Part shown: positions 36,224-48,327 of the stretch, one piece after another
Position numbering within the stretch: the first letter of the stretch is position 1
Layout of the letters: every line of letters starts with the position of its first letter
NCBI GenBank assembly: GCA_020205615.1
Contig: CM035168.1
Coordinates: 128,970,795-129,034,794 of the forward strand
Reading direction: 5' to 3'
Origin: Panax quinquefolius
Lineage: Eukaryota > Streptophyta > Magnoliopsida > Apiales > Araliaceae
DNA length: 64,000 nucleotides
Translations under genes and position numbers: made by a program
The notes under the pieces: model-generated
Database searches by the model: none
What the model saw: the letters and a program-made list of their open reading frames with translations, nothing else
What the model was told of the DNA's origin: nothing

Positions 36224-39200
36224 TGATTGGTTAACTACTCATCATGCCAAAATTGATTGTTTTATGGGGTTGTTAGTTTTCATATTCTTAACCAACTTTG
36301 TTATGCGAATTCAAGCAACTAAACCATTAAAATCGATCAACATCATATCTAATCATAAAGCTATTCGTTTATTGAAAAGCGGATGTCAAGCTTTCTTAGC
36401 CCATGTTATGGATTTGAATAAAGACACGTCAAATTTGAATAATATTCCTGTTGTTATTGACTTTCACGACGTATTTCCGAAGAACTTCCGGTCCTACCCC
36501 GAACGTGAAGTTGAATTCTTTATTGATCTTGAACACGATACAAAGCCCATTTCTAAAACCCCATATCGAATGGCTCTATTGAACTTCAGGAGTTAAAGGT
36601 CCAACTACTGAGGATTGTTGGACATCGGTTTCATTCTGAATCTAAGACATCTCCTCGGGGTGCTCTGTTTTATTTGTAAAGAAGAAGAGCGGGAGTATGC
36701 GACTTTGTATTGACTATCGGGAATTGAACCATGTCACCATCAAGAATAGGTATCCTCTACCTCGTATTGATGACTTGTTTGACCGATTCTGCAGGGGCAC
36801 AATTCTTTTAAAATCGATCTTAGTTACGGATATCATCAAATGAAGATTAGAATCGAGGATATTCAAAGGCGCCTTGAGAACTTCGGTATGGGCATTATGA
36901 ATTCTTAGTCGTGTCTTTCGGACTAACTAATGCTCTTTGCGGCTTTCATGGATATGATGAACCGAGTATTCAAGGAATATTTGGATCGATTCGTTGTTGT
37001 CTTTATTGATGACATCCTCATATATTCAAAAAGCCGTGAAGATCATGAGCACCATTTGAAGTTTGGTACTCGAAAGGCTTCGTGAAAACCAACTATATGC
37101 CAAATTGAAGAAATGCGAGTTACGGCTTGAGGAAGTAGCATTCCTTGGGCACGTGGTGTCGAAACATGGAGTATCTGTTGATCCGTGAAGATTGAAGCAA
37201 TCTGAAGTTGGGAGCAACCAAAAAGTCGGTGGTTGAAATCAAGTAGCTTTTGGCTTAATTGGTTATTATCGGAGATTCGTGGAAGGGTTTTCTCGAATCG
37301 CTACTCCATTAACTCGGCTAACTCGGAAGGATACAAAATTCGTTTGGGCGAAGAATCGCGAAAAAGTTTCCAAGAGCTTAAGAGGAGACTTATTTCTAAG
37401 ACTGTGTTAACAATACCATCCGTTCGGATGGATTTGTTATCTCTGATGATGCTTCGAGCAAAGGGTTAGGATGTGTTCTCATGCAACGTGGGAAAGTCAT
37501 AGCCTTATGCCTCATGACAACTTAAAGAGTATGAGAGGAATTATCCTACTTCATGATCTAGAGTTAGCGTGATCGTTTTCATGCTTAAAAATATGGAGGC
37601 ACTATCTATATGGGGAGAAAGTGGAGATATATTCGGACCATAAAAGCCTTAAATATTTCTTCACTCAAAAGAACTCAACATGCGGCGGTGACGTTGGCTC
37701 GAGCTATTGAAGACTACGACCACACTATTCAATACCATCACGGTAAAAGCGAACGTGGTAGTGGCGCATTGAGTAGAAGATCATATCTGAAGGGGAGCGA
37801 GTGCGATGATGTCAAGTATACGCGTAGAGCCAACTTTAATAGAAAAGTTAAGGTTGCTTTCGAGCCACCGGGCCGGAGGCGATCGTATGAAGAAGAAAGT
37901 ACTGAAGGAGCTATTAGGGCGAGAATTGATGAAGAAGGAATACTTGAGTCCACTCTAGACTTTGTGTTCTAAACGACTCGATTTGAAGTCTGAAGATTAT
38001 GATGGAGGCACCTGATACACCATTTGCAATCCATCCTGGAAGTACTAAAATGTATCGTGATCTTCGACATACATTTTGGTGGAACAATATGAAGAGAGAG
38101 ATTGCAAAGTTTATCTCGATGTGTTTAACTTGCCAACGTGTAAAGGCGGAGCATCTTGTACCTAAGGGTCCGTTGCAACCACTTGAGATTCCGAAATGGA
38201 AGTGGGAACACATTACCATGGATTTTGTTACGGGTCTTCCTACGGTTTCTCAAGGCATCAATGCTATTTGGGTTATTGTTGATAGATTAACCAAGTCTGC
38301 TCATTTCTTGCCGATACGGGAGACTTATTCCCTTGAACGTCTTGCTAGTATGTACGTGAATGAGATTGTGAGGTTGCATGGCATGCCAGTATCCATAGTT
38401 TCGGATCGTGACCCAAGATTCACTTCAAGATTTTGGGTTAGCTTGCAAAAAGCTATGGGCACGGATCTACGATTCAGTTCGGCATACCATCCTCAAAGCA
38501 GACGAACAATCGAAAAGGACTATTCAAACTCTTGAAGATTTATTAAGACTACGTGTCCTGACTTTCAAGGCGGTTGGGATAAGTATTTACCATTGGTGGA
38601 ATTCTCCTACAACAATGTTATCGAGCAAGTATATAGGTGTAGCTCCATTTGAAACATTATATGGGCGAAAGTGTCGCTCTCGGTATGTTGGGACGAGGTG
38701 GGTGAAGCAACAACTTTGTTGGGACCCGAAGTTGAGTACGTATAACTACGGAAAAGATCCAAATGATTCGACAACGTATACTGAACCGGCACAAGATCGA
38801 CAAAAGAGTTATGCGGATCTTCATCGAAAGGACGGAATTTATTGTAGGGATCATGTATTATTATCGAGTTGCTCCATGGAAGGGAGTTACAAGATTTGGG
38901 AAGAGAGGAAAGCTCGATCCACGATTTATTGGTCCATTTCAAATTCTTGACCAAGTAGAAAATGTAGCTATAGACTTGCGTTACCTCCGAGTATGTCTCG
39001 TGTTCATAATGTGTTTCACATATCGTACTTCAGTAAATATGTGAAAGACCCACGACCACGTTATAGAGTTAGAACCCAGGACGAGATAGCCAGAAGACTT
39101 AACATATGAGGAGTACTGTCGAAGATTTTGGATAGGAAGGAGCATGTCCCTACGCCAAGAAAGGTCATACCACAAGTTAAAGTTTTGTGGAGGAATCATG

Positions 39201-39310
39201 CTTTATAGAGGAAATGACACAGGGAATTGGAAGCGGAAATGAAAGCGAGGTATCCTCACCTTTTGAAACACACAGTGTGCGTCGTCGATTTTGAGGACGA
39301 AATTTCATAA
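36224..39310 (+). pseudogene. Gypsy B copy 2 pol remnant (RT-RH-IN)
   Basis: The frame from 36264 to 36596 covers the link into reverse transcriptase (VVIDFHDVFPKNFRSYPERE). The RT active site is readable near 36988-37027 as [11 protein letters not shown]. RNase H pieces lie at about 37400-37760. Integrase is best kept at 37999-38535: an HH-CC zinc module (HPGSTK...FWWNNMKRE...CLTCQR), then WEHITMDFVTGLP with the first Asp, VIVDRLTKSAHF, and VSDRDPRFTS with the second Asp. The third acidic block after YHPQS is disturbed. The C-terminal part runs to about 39310 in changing frames. No full polyprotein can be made. Confidence 0.85.
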
Positions 39311-39321
39311 GGATGGGAGGT

Positions 39322-42306
39322 TGTAAGACCAAAATTTTTTAAATAAAAAGGAATTTCCTTTATTTATTATTTTGAAATAGTAAGGGTGGATTTGATTAAT
39401 GTGGATAGTTATGGGTAAAATACGCAAATATTTCAAAATAAGCAAGTGGTTATAAAATATTCATTGTTGTTTGGGAATATTCGTTTGGTCGTGGAATATT
39501 AAATCTTTATAAGAATATTAAATGCGGCCAGTAGCGACCGTATGTGGGCCCATGTGAAAGCGATTGGATGAAGAAAACGCAATATAAGTTGTTTAAAAAT
39601 AACAGGCGTGGTTATTCTGCTAACACTATTGGAATACCCGGTTGGTTAAAACACGATGTCTACGCGTTGTTGCGGCACCAGTATTGCACCAATTATTGAA
39701 GGCACTACTCAATAATGGTTACAGATAATTCTTGTTCGGTGCTTTATTTTATTGAGTTAATAATTGTTTGCGTTGATATTTTATATTCTTTGTTGTTTCA
39801 ATAATTGTCATTACACAATATTTTTCATTATCGAAGCGATAATTCATATTATCTGAATAATATTATTAGATAACATTATTGGCGATGTCTAGAAAGTTAC
39901 ATCTAAGGAGAGGTTTGGTCACCTAATTGCGGCGCCATGAAGAAGAAATTCTTATTGGAAAGCCCCTCTTCCTTGAGGCTGCACGGTTGTCGATATTGTG
40001 ATTACATAATATTATTTGTGAATAATTAATTATTGGTTCATATGATGAGGAAAATATTGATTTTATGTGGATATAGATGGAGAAAAATTTTAATGTGACA
40101 ATTGTTGAAAATTGAAATTTTATCTTTTTACGATAAAATAATTCATTTAAATATATTATTATATTTTAATAATATAATAATGGTGATATTTTTACAACGA
40201 ATGTGGGATATATGAGTATCTGAGGAGGAAGAAGAGTATTTTGTTGCAATAAATATTTAAAACATGTTAAACATGTCGATTGGACCCCATTTATTATTTG
40301 AAATTTGATTATAGCTGTAAAAAATCGCCTGGTTTGTGGATTTGATCAATTTCTATTTGGAATTTGGAAAAACTTTCTTCTGCAAAGTTGTAGAGAATTG
40401 AAATTCCTATAAAAACTTGCGAGATTCAATTTTTTTCGATGAAAGGGCTATTTATTATGAATTATTGAAGTTAGAAGCTCAAAATAATTGATTTTTGGGA
40501 GTTTAAAATATTTTTTGTAAGAAAAACATTTTTTGTTGTAATTGAGTGGCTCACATTTGTTATAAATGATCTGAAATCAGATTTCTAAGGTGGGCTTGAA
40601 TATTTTTAAGAAATATTATTATTTTATTAAATTTTACGCTTTGGTGTTCTAGCATTTTCCTATAAATAGGGTCTTGGGTTAGAATTGAAAATCACACCGA
40701 AGCTGAAGTTTTCTCTCTATATTATCGAAATGTATTCTTGTGAGTATTTTGAGTATACTTTGAGTATTGCTAGACGGTGCAAGTTCCTTGAAAGACTTAT
40801 ACTTCGGTATTCTAGCTAGAAATACTTGATCTTTCGAGGTAAGGGATATTATTTTTTTTGTAATGATATTATTTCTTCAATATCATTATCTTTGAAATGT
40901 TGATCTGAAGTTTTTATCAAATTTGGAACTTTTTCATGTCGGGAGTTACTATTCATGGGTTCTTATTCATGAGTTCTTATTCACGAGTTCTTATTCATGA
41001 GTTCTTATTCACGAGTTCTTATTCACGAGTACTATTCATGAAGCGTGAAGATGTTTTTGTGGAATTTCTATCTTTTGGTGTCGAAGTTACTTATTCACGT
41101 GTATCTGGCCTTTATTCACGTATCTGACCTTATTCACGTATATCACGATCTTATTCATAAAAAATAAAATTTCTTCTTTTAATCTAAAACATCTATTACG
41201 GATACTAACTCGATTGTATCCATGTTTAGATCATTCTTGAATTTTACACCACTATGATTATTTTTGAGGTATTTTTGGGCGTGGATAAAACCAAGTACAA
41301 ATCCTTAATCCTTAATCCTTGTCATTTTGTTTCAATTGGATTCGTTTCTTTAAAAAAATATTTTTCATCATCCTCGGTCTTAAATGATGATATTATGGAA
41401 TATCTTTGGCTTTTGAGTGCAAAGATGAATGATTTCTTAAGAATATCTTTGGCACATAGTGCAAAGATGAATGATTCTGAAGAATATCTTTGGTCCAAAG
41501 TAGTCTGAAGATGAGCAGTGTTTATATGAACATGACCAATGATGAATATCTTTGGCTGTAGTGCAAAGATGAATATTTGATTCGGATGTATATTGATTGA
41601 TGTTACGAGGATAAAAGATGAGCGATGAACTTTTAAATTCATACATAGAAAATAGTAGTTTGCATTCTCTACTTAACTCTTCTAATGAATTATTATTTCA
41701 AATTGCGAATATTGATTTAAAATTTGTTGTCTATTGTATTCTATTAGATTTTTCCTGACATTAAAGACTAACGATAATTTGTTGTATATTATCTTAGTCA
41801 TAATATTCTTTACTTAAGCTAGTTGAGCTCACCCTTTTCCTTTTTGTTCCATTTTTTCTCGGGAGGCGAGAATATAAGCGAAGACGCAGTCGGGTATGGA
41901 ATGAAGGTTCTAGAGAGAATTGTTTAGTAGTCCTCACCATTTTTATAAAATAATGTATCGATAAATGTGATGAGGATTTATTTGAGTATAGATATTATGC
42001 AGAAGATAATATTTGTATTTAAACTCACAGTTTTACTGTTGTAATAATAAAGTTGTAGTTGTTTCTGTACCATGTATTGACAACTTAGAATGGGTGATGT
42101 ATACCTATTTTGGGGGCGTCACATTTACTGTTGTAATAATAAAATTGTAGTTGTTTCTGTACCATGTATTGACAACTCAGAATGGGTGATGTATACCTAT
42201 TTTTTGAGGCGTCACATTTCTTGTTGTAATAATAAAGTTGTAGTTGTTTACGTACCATGTATTGACAACTCGAATAGGTGATGTATACTATTTTTGGGGC
42301 GTCACA
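39322..42306 (+). repeat. 3' LTR of Gypsy B copy 2 with triplicated end
   Basis: It opens TGTAAGACCAAAATTTTTT. The leader donor match GTAAGG is near 40839, TATTCACGAG words at about 40940-41160, and GAATATCTTTGGC repeats at about 41395-41570. The normal end GGGGGCGTCACA is reached at 42123 but is followed by two more copies of the last about 91 bp. Confidence 0.85.
42033..42306 (+). repeat. Three tandem copies of the LTR terminus (about 91 bp each)
   Basis: The units are about 42033-42123, 42124-42216 and 42217-42306. Each runs from TTxCTGTTGTAATAATAAA through CCATGTATTGACAACT and GGTGATGTATACC to GGCGTCACA. They differ by a few bases, so the duplication is not very recent. The outer third copy abuts the target duplication, so the repeat belongs to the element rather than the flank. 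Confidence 0.85.
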
Positions 42307-42950
42307 ACGAGGTATTAGTGCGTGAGGTTATGAGTTCGAATCGCTTAAATGATCTTAGTTGGTATATCCAATTTTTTTTCTTCAAAGTAGATGAAATATA
42401 TCTACCTAGGTTGTTTTTTTATTTTATTTTATTTTAATTTCTTTGAGTCATAACATATAATGGAGAAAAGAAAAAAAAAAAAATTAAAAGCGAATACAAG
42501 CTCCATAAAATAGGAAATAAAAATAAAAATAAAAAAATGTTATAAAACATTTGTTATAAATTATTTTTATAAAAACATTTGTTATAAAAACATTTGTTAA
42601 AAACATTTTTTTTTTTTTAAAGTCGTAAGAGCTTGTTACGGTTTAGATTTTTTTTTTTTTTTTTTTTAGTAGTAAGAGCTTGTTACGGTTTGAAATATTT
42701 TTTTTATATATAGCCGTAAGTCAAAACTGCAAATTACGTGTCATTATTAATATTAAAAGTTCGTTTTAGTTAAACAAACCGACAACAACGTTTGACTATG
42801 GTGGGGTCCTCATATTAAAATAAAAGCGGTAGAAGCTCCTACTGACTTGGTATATTTATGTTTCAATCTCGGCCTTCCAATAAGTTTATCAACGGTCCAA
42901 AAAAAGGGGGTGTTACGGTCATCATATAATAAGTTCTTTATGGAAGGGCT

Positions 42951-42952
<2 letters not shown>

Positions 42953-42996
<44 letters not shown>
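42953..42996. repeat. TA microsatellite at the right edge of the MULE
   Basis: An uninterrupted TA tract of about 44 bases directly follows the TIR end; a similar tract precedes the left TIR at 25778-25820. Confidence 0.85.
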
Positions 42997-42999
<3 letters not shown>

Positions 43000-43982
43000 G
43001 GGCGTACATGGTTTTCCGTTAAAAATTCATGGTTCACCAAAAGAACCATTTCATTAATCTCAGTTACTCACTCTTGATTCATGCAATTAATCCCAAACCA
43101 AAAAAAAACCTAAAATTTAAAATTATATTAATAATACGATATTTAATTAAACAATGAAAACAAGGTTAAGCCAAATTTAAAAATATATATTATATACATA
43201 AACCATGCATGTAGATTGTAGGGGGAGGAGACAGGAGATGAGGGCAACTTACTAACCTACTATGTACACAACTTCAGCATAGCTCTTACAGAAATCAAAG
43301 GGGGCAATATTTAGATCAGTTCTTTATGAGACAGGAATAGATGAATCATGGATACAATTAGGTTGGATATGCCTAACCAGGGACGGACGTATTTGCATGG
43401 TATCCGCCGAAAATAACTAAATTCGACAAAATATTCCCGACTAATTTTCATCGAAAATAAAATATCTACGACAAAATTTTCCGTCATAAGTATTTCATCA
43501 ATTGTAAGCTGGATAAATGCCGACGAAATTGTCCCTCGAAAATATCTATTTTTCTGTCAAAAATAGTATTTTTTTTTAAAAAAAATATTAAATTATAGTC
43601 TCGGTAGACTTTTTCGTCAGAAATACCTTATTCCATCGAAATTATTTGTTATTTTTAAATTATATTTTTAAAATTGCAGTTTTCAAGTTTTTAAACTCCA
43701 TTTTTGTTCCATTAACCTTTTTATCCTAACAACACATATGGTAATATATTTCACATACAACATAACTATAAAAATATATTTTATCTCATCGGACATGTAC
43801 ATACACTAAGCTAACATGAAGTGTCAATATGAATTAACTGTTTAACAATAACAAATATATGTTAATGTTCCATAAATTATACAATATGATTTACAAAACT
43901 CGTAGAGACTCAACTAAACTACAATTTTTTACAATATGTACAAATGAGTCATAATTTAATGAATAAAATCTATATAAATGAA
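42997..43982. other. Non-coding DNA with GACGAAA-type repeats, possibly CACTA subterminal
   Basis: No gene is supported. Between about 43385 and 43640 words such as CCGACGAAAT, TTTCCGTC and CGAAAATA repeat in both directions, like the subterminal repeats of CACTA transposons and like 62634-62802. No CACTA end (CACTACAAGAA) is found here. Confidence 0.35.
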
Positions 43983-45565
43983 CTATAAACTAGTAGGAGG
44001 AGGATTATCAGGCAGGGGTGGACGACGGTGCTGCTTTGGTATATTAAAATTAGGGTCGTCGTCCCCTCTCTGGTTGTGACAACACGAAAAATCGGATTGT
44101 CCAGAATTTAAGTTTAAAGAATTAGTTATTAATAAAATGAATTTTATTAATAAAATTATATGTTGTGTTTATTAATCATTCTAGAACCTAAGATGATTAT
44201 AATACGGGAGGATTCTGGCTACGAGCTAGACTGAACGAGTAAAAATTTTCAAGACGAAAATAAAAATTTTCCGGGAACAAAAATATTTCTGAGGAAAAAG
44301 ACAAAATAGGCATTATTCACCCGACGAAACCCTAAGGGATAGGATTTGAATAACCTAAGCTTTTTTGAGAGTTCGGTATGTCGAAATGACATTTCGTCGA
44401 AAGATTTGACGATAATATATCATATCGTGAAAAGTTAAGTAAGCCGATAAAAGTTTTTTCTCGAAAAACGTGTAAAATCGAACGAAATAAAAATGATGAA
44501 AAAGTACTGTTATGTACTTTTCATTCGTTTAACTATGTTAGGGGAAAACATGAATGAAAACGCTTATCATCAAAAAGTGTTTTTTAGTTTTTCGGAGTTC
44601 CGAAGAATGCGTAAAAGTTAATCTGTAAAAGAAAGACGAAATATCCAAAAATATTTGGATTCCGAGAATAGCAATTTTTTGAACTGTCAGACGAATTCCA
44701 CAAGACGGAAGCACAAAGCTTCTAAGAGAAGCTTCGTGAATAGTAAGGAGGTGAGAATAGTAACTTTGGGGCAAAATAACTATTTTACCCCTAGCCTTTC
44801 TATATAAGAGAAGTTTAAGCTCATTTGTTGGTTAATGAAAAATTCACTAACACTTGAGAGAGAGAGAGAGTTCAGATGAGGAGAAAGAGGAAAAGCTTGC
44901 CCGTGTGCAAACTTTGTCCAACGGAAGAAGATTAAAAAAGAAAGGTAATCCAAAACCTAGTTTAATATAAATTTTATTTAAGTTTTCTATGTTAAAAACC
45001 TAGCTTAATGAGAATAGAAGTAAAAGATGTTAGGAATGATTTTCATATTGTTGAAATCATGAGAAAAAGAAGAAATAAGAATTAGAAATTTAGTTTATAA
45101 ATTTCTTAAGGAAGTATGAGTTTCGTAATGAATTTGAACGATCCGAATGAATCATATGAACGATTCGATGAAATAAGTAAGGAATGGTGTTTCATAACAC
45201 CAAATTCCAAGAAAAACTGAAATCGTAATAAAAATATCGATTAAAAATGAATAACGAACGAAGAACGCGGAGAACACAAAGAGCGTTGTTGATGGACAAA
45301 TTTAAAACCATCGTAGTATAATTTGTTGTTGATAGACAAGTTTAAAATCATCGCGTATAAGTTAGTTACTTATTGCTTGGTTAAGAACGATAGAAACGTT
45401 CATGAAGAACGGATTAAACTTAGCTATAACGAAGTTATGGCGCAAATTTTGTAAAAGACAAACGAGAATTAGAAAGTTAATAAATGAACCCGAATGTGTA
45501 GGATTTCATAAGAATGCAAGAGAACGTAGAAAACGTGAGTCGTGGACTTAAGAACGAACGAGTTC

Positions 45566-47851
45566 CGAGTCGCCAAATACATGGTAAAAAATTCAAATAC
45601 AACTTAATAATACAGCTGTCGTGTAAACAATACGACAAAACATAAATTGAGAGTTTTAATAAGAATATTGTCATCTAGATAATATCCACACTCAAAGGAG
45701 ACCTCATTACATTTATTGTCATACTATTTAACAAAATAGTGAAGAATACTAATCTTATCATCCGGATACGTTAATCCGGTTCCCGACTCGTCCCCCAAAT
45801 TTATATTCTCATTTCACGAAGAAAAGTGAAGGAAAGGGTGAGCTCAACTAGCCCGATGAAATATTATGACTAAGATAATGCGAATAAATTATCATTAGTC
45901 TTGAACAATGTTAAACCGATAAAATACAATTGACATCAAGTTTAAGCTGCGGTAGAACAAGCAATCCATTAAAAAGTCAGTAGAGAATAAAATCTACTAT
46001 CTTTTATGATTTAAAAAGTTTTTCATCACTTTTATCGCTGAGACTCGGCTTAATAAATTATCAACATCATCAAATCATCCCTGCACTACAGGCCAAGGAT
46101 ATTATTTAGTATTACGACCACGAATTATCTATCCACTGCAGGCCAAAGATAATCGTGTTTTCATCAACGGTCATGATCATGCCATAAAATAATTCATCTT
46201 TGCTCCCTTGGCCAAAGAGAATCTATAGCCATAATCATACCAAAAACTGTCCATCAATGCACTACTGGCCAATGAGGATTTTTTTCACATCATTTATAAC
46301 ATTACGGTCATGATTATACCAAATAATCCTCAATCATAATCATACCAAGTCCATCTATGCACTTCTGAGCCCAAAATGACTTTCAACAAAATATAAACAT
46401 GAGGATGATGACAATGATATAAGAATTGATAAAACAAGTTCAAGAATTAAATTATCCAGAGGAACTAATAACGTCCAAATTGTCGACATGATACTTCTTT
46501 GTAGAGTAAAATTCAAAATGCTCGGAAGAATATTTTCATGAAAAGATCTTTGGATGAAGCCTTGAATATCGAGGATATTCCACTAATTTCATAGAGTATA
46601 GAAGTCAAAACTTTAACCAACCGAGTATAATAAAGAATAGAATAACAAAAGAAATCACCATGCATGAGGTACTTCGCATGACAGCGGTTATTCAACGGAA
46701 TAATAAATAACGGAACCGGTCGGCGTGTCACGCACCGCAAGCGGGATATTCGAATAAAATAATAAAGAATGGAATAACAACGAAATCACCGTGCATGCGA
46801 TACTTGGCGTAGACGAGTTATTCCAACGAGAATAATAAATAACGGAACGAGTCGGTGAAATTAACGCACCAAGCGGGATGTTCAAACAGATTAATAAAGA
46901 ATGGAATAACAACGAAAGCACCGTGCATGCGGTGATTGCGCGTAGATGAAGTTATTCCAACGAGAATAATAAATAACGGAACCGAGTCCCAGGCATAAAA
47001 CGCATGATACGATGATATTCAACGAGAATAATAAAGATTTAAACCAGTCCCACGTAAACGCATTTACGGGTGATATTCCAACAGAATAATAAAGAATGAA
47101 ATAACGGAAGAATTTCACCAAGTATAGGGTAGCTTGCATGTATCTGAGTTATTCGATAGAATAAAAAAATAATGGAGTAACAGAAGTTCTCTTCATGAAT
47201 ACGAAAGATATAATACCCCTTACAGGTACAACAAATAATATCCCTTACATTTAAAAGAAGAGTATTCCGACTGGTAAGGCGAGGATATACTCGAAGAAAA
47301 CTTGCACTACGCTCAAAGCTTTCTTAAACTCTAAAGAAATACGTTCAAGATTATAGAAGAAAAATTCTCTCTATAGTTTCTCTCTCTAGAGTTTAATTGA
47401 ATTAAAAGAAATAATGAAGGAATGAGCTTCATTTATAGGAGAATGAACTGCATAGTAACTAATTCATGGACGGTCCAGATTGATTTACTTTTAATCGGAC
47501 GGTCCAGATTTAAAAAATCTTTTTAAATAAAATATAATATATTCTATTTATAATCTAATAAAACGAATAACTTTATAAAAGTATTCTGCTTTATATAAAA
47601 AAGATTTTACTATGCAAAAACATTATCGAGACACTATGCAATACTATGCGTAATAAAATATAATAAATTCTATATATAGAATAACTTTATAAAAGTATTA
47701 CATTTTTATATAAAAGATTTTACTATACAAAACACTATGCATAATAGAATATAATATATTACATTTATAGAATAACTTTATAAAAGTATTACATTTTTAT
47801 ATAAAAAGTTTTTACATTTTATTACATTAATAATACTAATAAAACAAAACT

Positions 47852-47882
<31 letters not shown>

Positions 47883-48327
47883 ACAATCAACAATAATTGA
47901 ATCAAATAACGTGAGATCTTATCACGTATTCTTCTCTCATGAAAGCAATAATTGAACAAAAGCGGGTGATTTCTCACGTAAGCATCAATAATCAATCTGG
48001 TATTATTATTCTTATGCAACCACACGTATTCTTTATACTTTTACTAGAAGTAGTTCAACAAGATAACGGTAAAACTTCCGCCATTATTTTCATAAAAATA
48101 TTTTTGTCATTCTCTCAATCCGACAATAATTCCGTTGTGGGGTCCACCAATGATTGTGTCGTCGTACGAATATTCCCCGACACAATCGAATATAATATAA
48201 CAACTTGCATACTTTATAAAATTTATAAATATTACCCACAACTATAACATTATATTAAATCCACACCATAATATTCAAAAAAAAATCGAGAAAATTAAAT
48301 CTTTATTCGTAAAATTTGGGATTTTAC
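45566..48327 (-). repeat. Family-A-related LTR, reverse, lacking its last about 40 bp
   Basis: On the minus strand it begins TGTAAAATCCCAAATTTTACG (at 48327) and runs to CATGTATTTGGCGACTCG at 45566, where the usual GGTGATGTATACC...GCGTCACA end is missing. Hairpin array at about 46620-47190; GCACTxxxGGCCAAAG repeats at about 46080-46290. It adjoins the next reverse LTR without a spacer. Confidence 0.8.

Larger units (their letters stand above)
35130..42306 (+). mobile_element. Ty3/Gypsy retrotransposon, family B copy 2 (internally deleted)
   Basis: It begins TGTAAGACCCC at 35130 and ends GGGGCGTCACA at 42306. ATGAG (35125-35129) and ACGAG (42307-42311) give a 5-bp duplication with one mismatch. 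The 5' LTR breaks off near 36223, and the next base belongs to pol at the point matching 18500 of copy 1. The rest of the 5' LTR, primer site, gag and protease are therefore gone. pol is at 36224-39310 and the 3' LTR from 39322. Copy 2 keeps longer open frames than copy 1 but is still broken in many places. Confidence 0.88.
25821..42952. mobile_element. Mutator-like element with 1.25-kb TIRs, carrying PMD and ULP-like genes
   Basis: The ends are GGAAGCCTTCCATATGAATG on the left and, in reverse complement, GGAGCCCTTCCATAAAGAAC on the right. The inverted similarity runs inward for about 1.25 kb on each side. Both outer edges touch TA microsatellites, so a 9-bp duplication, if present, is hidden in the repeat. 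Removing the Gypsy copy at 35130-42306 leaves about 9.95 kb. Inside, from left to right, are a FAR1-type MULE transposase (minus), partial internal TIR copies, and a PMD plus ULP-like cargo (plus). MULEs with Ulp1-like genes are known in plants (Kaonashi type). All genes here are decayed. Two tandem MULEs that share outer ends is an alternative reading. Confidence 0.8.
34523..42952 (-). repeat. Right terminal inverted repeat of the MULE, split by a Gypsy element
   Basis: The two parts are 34523-35129 and about 42312-42952. Their joined reverse complement matches 25821-27105. The split falls at ATAATGAG/ACGAGGTATTAG; the internal copy at about 30036-30046 shows the undisturbed form, ATAATGAGGTATTAG. 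Confidence 0.85.

Noticed and set aside
42090..42281. 63-codon open frame with repeated MGDVYLFWG-like phrase
   Set aside because: It is produced by the triplicated LTR end and lies in non-coding U5 sequence.
42810..43077. Open frames spanning the MULE end and TA microsatellite on both strands
   Set aside because: They are created by the open reading of a TA repeat (alternating Ile/Tyr) and terminal repeat DNA.
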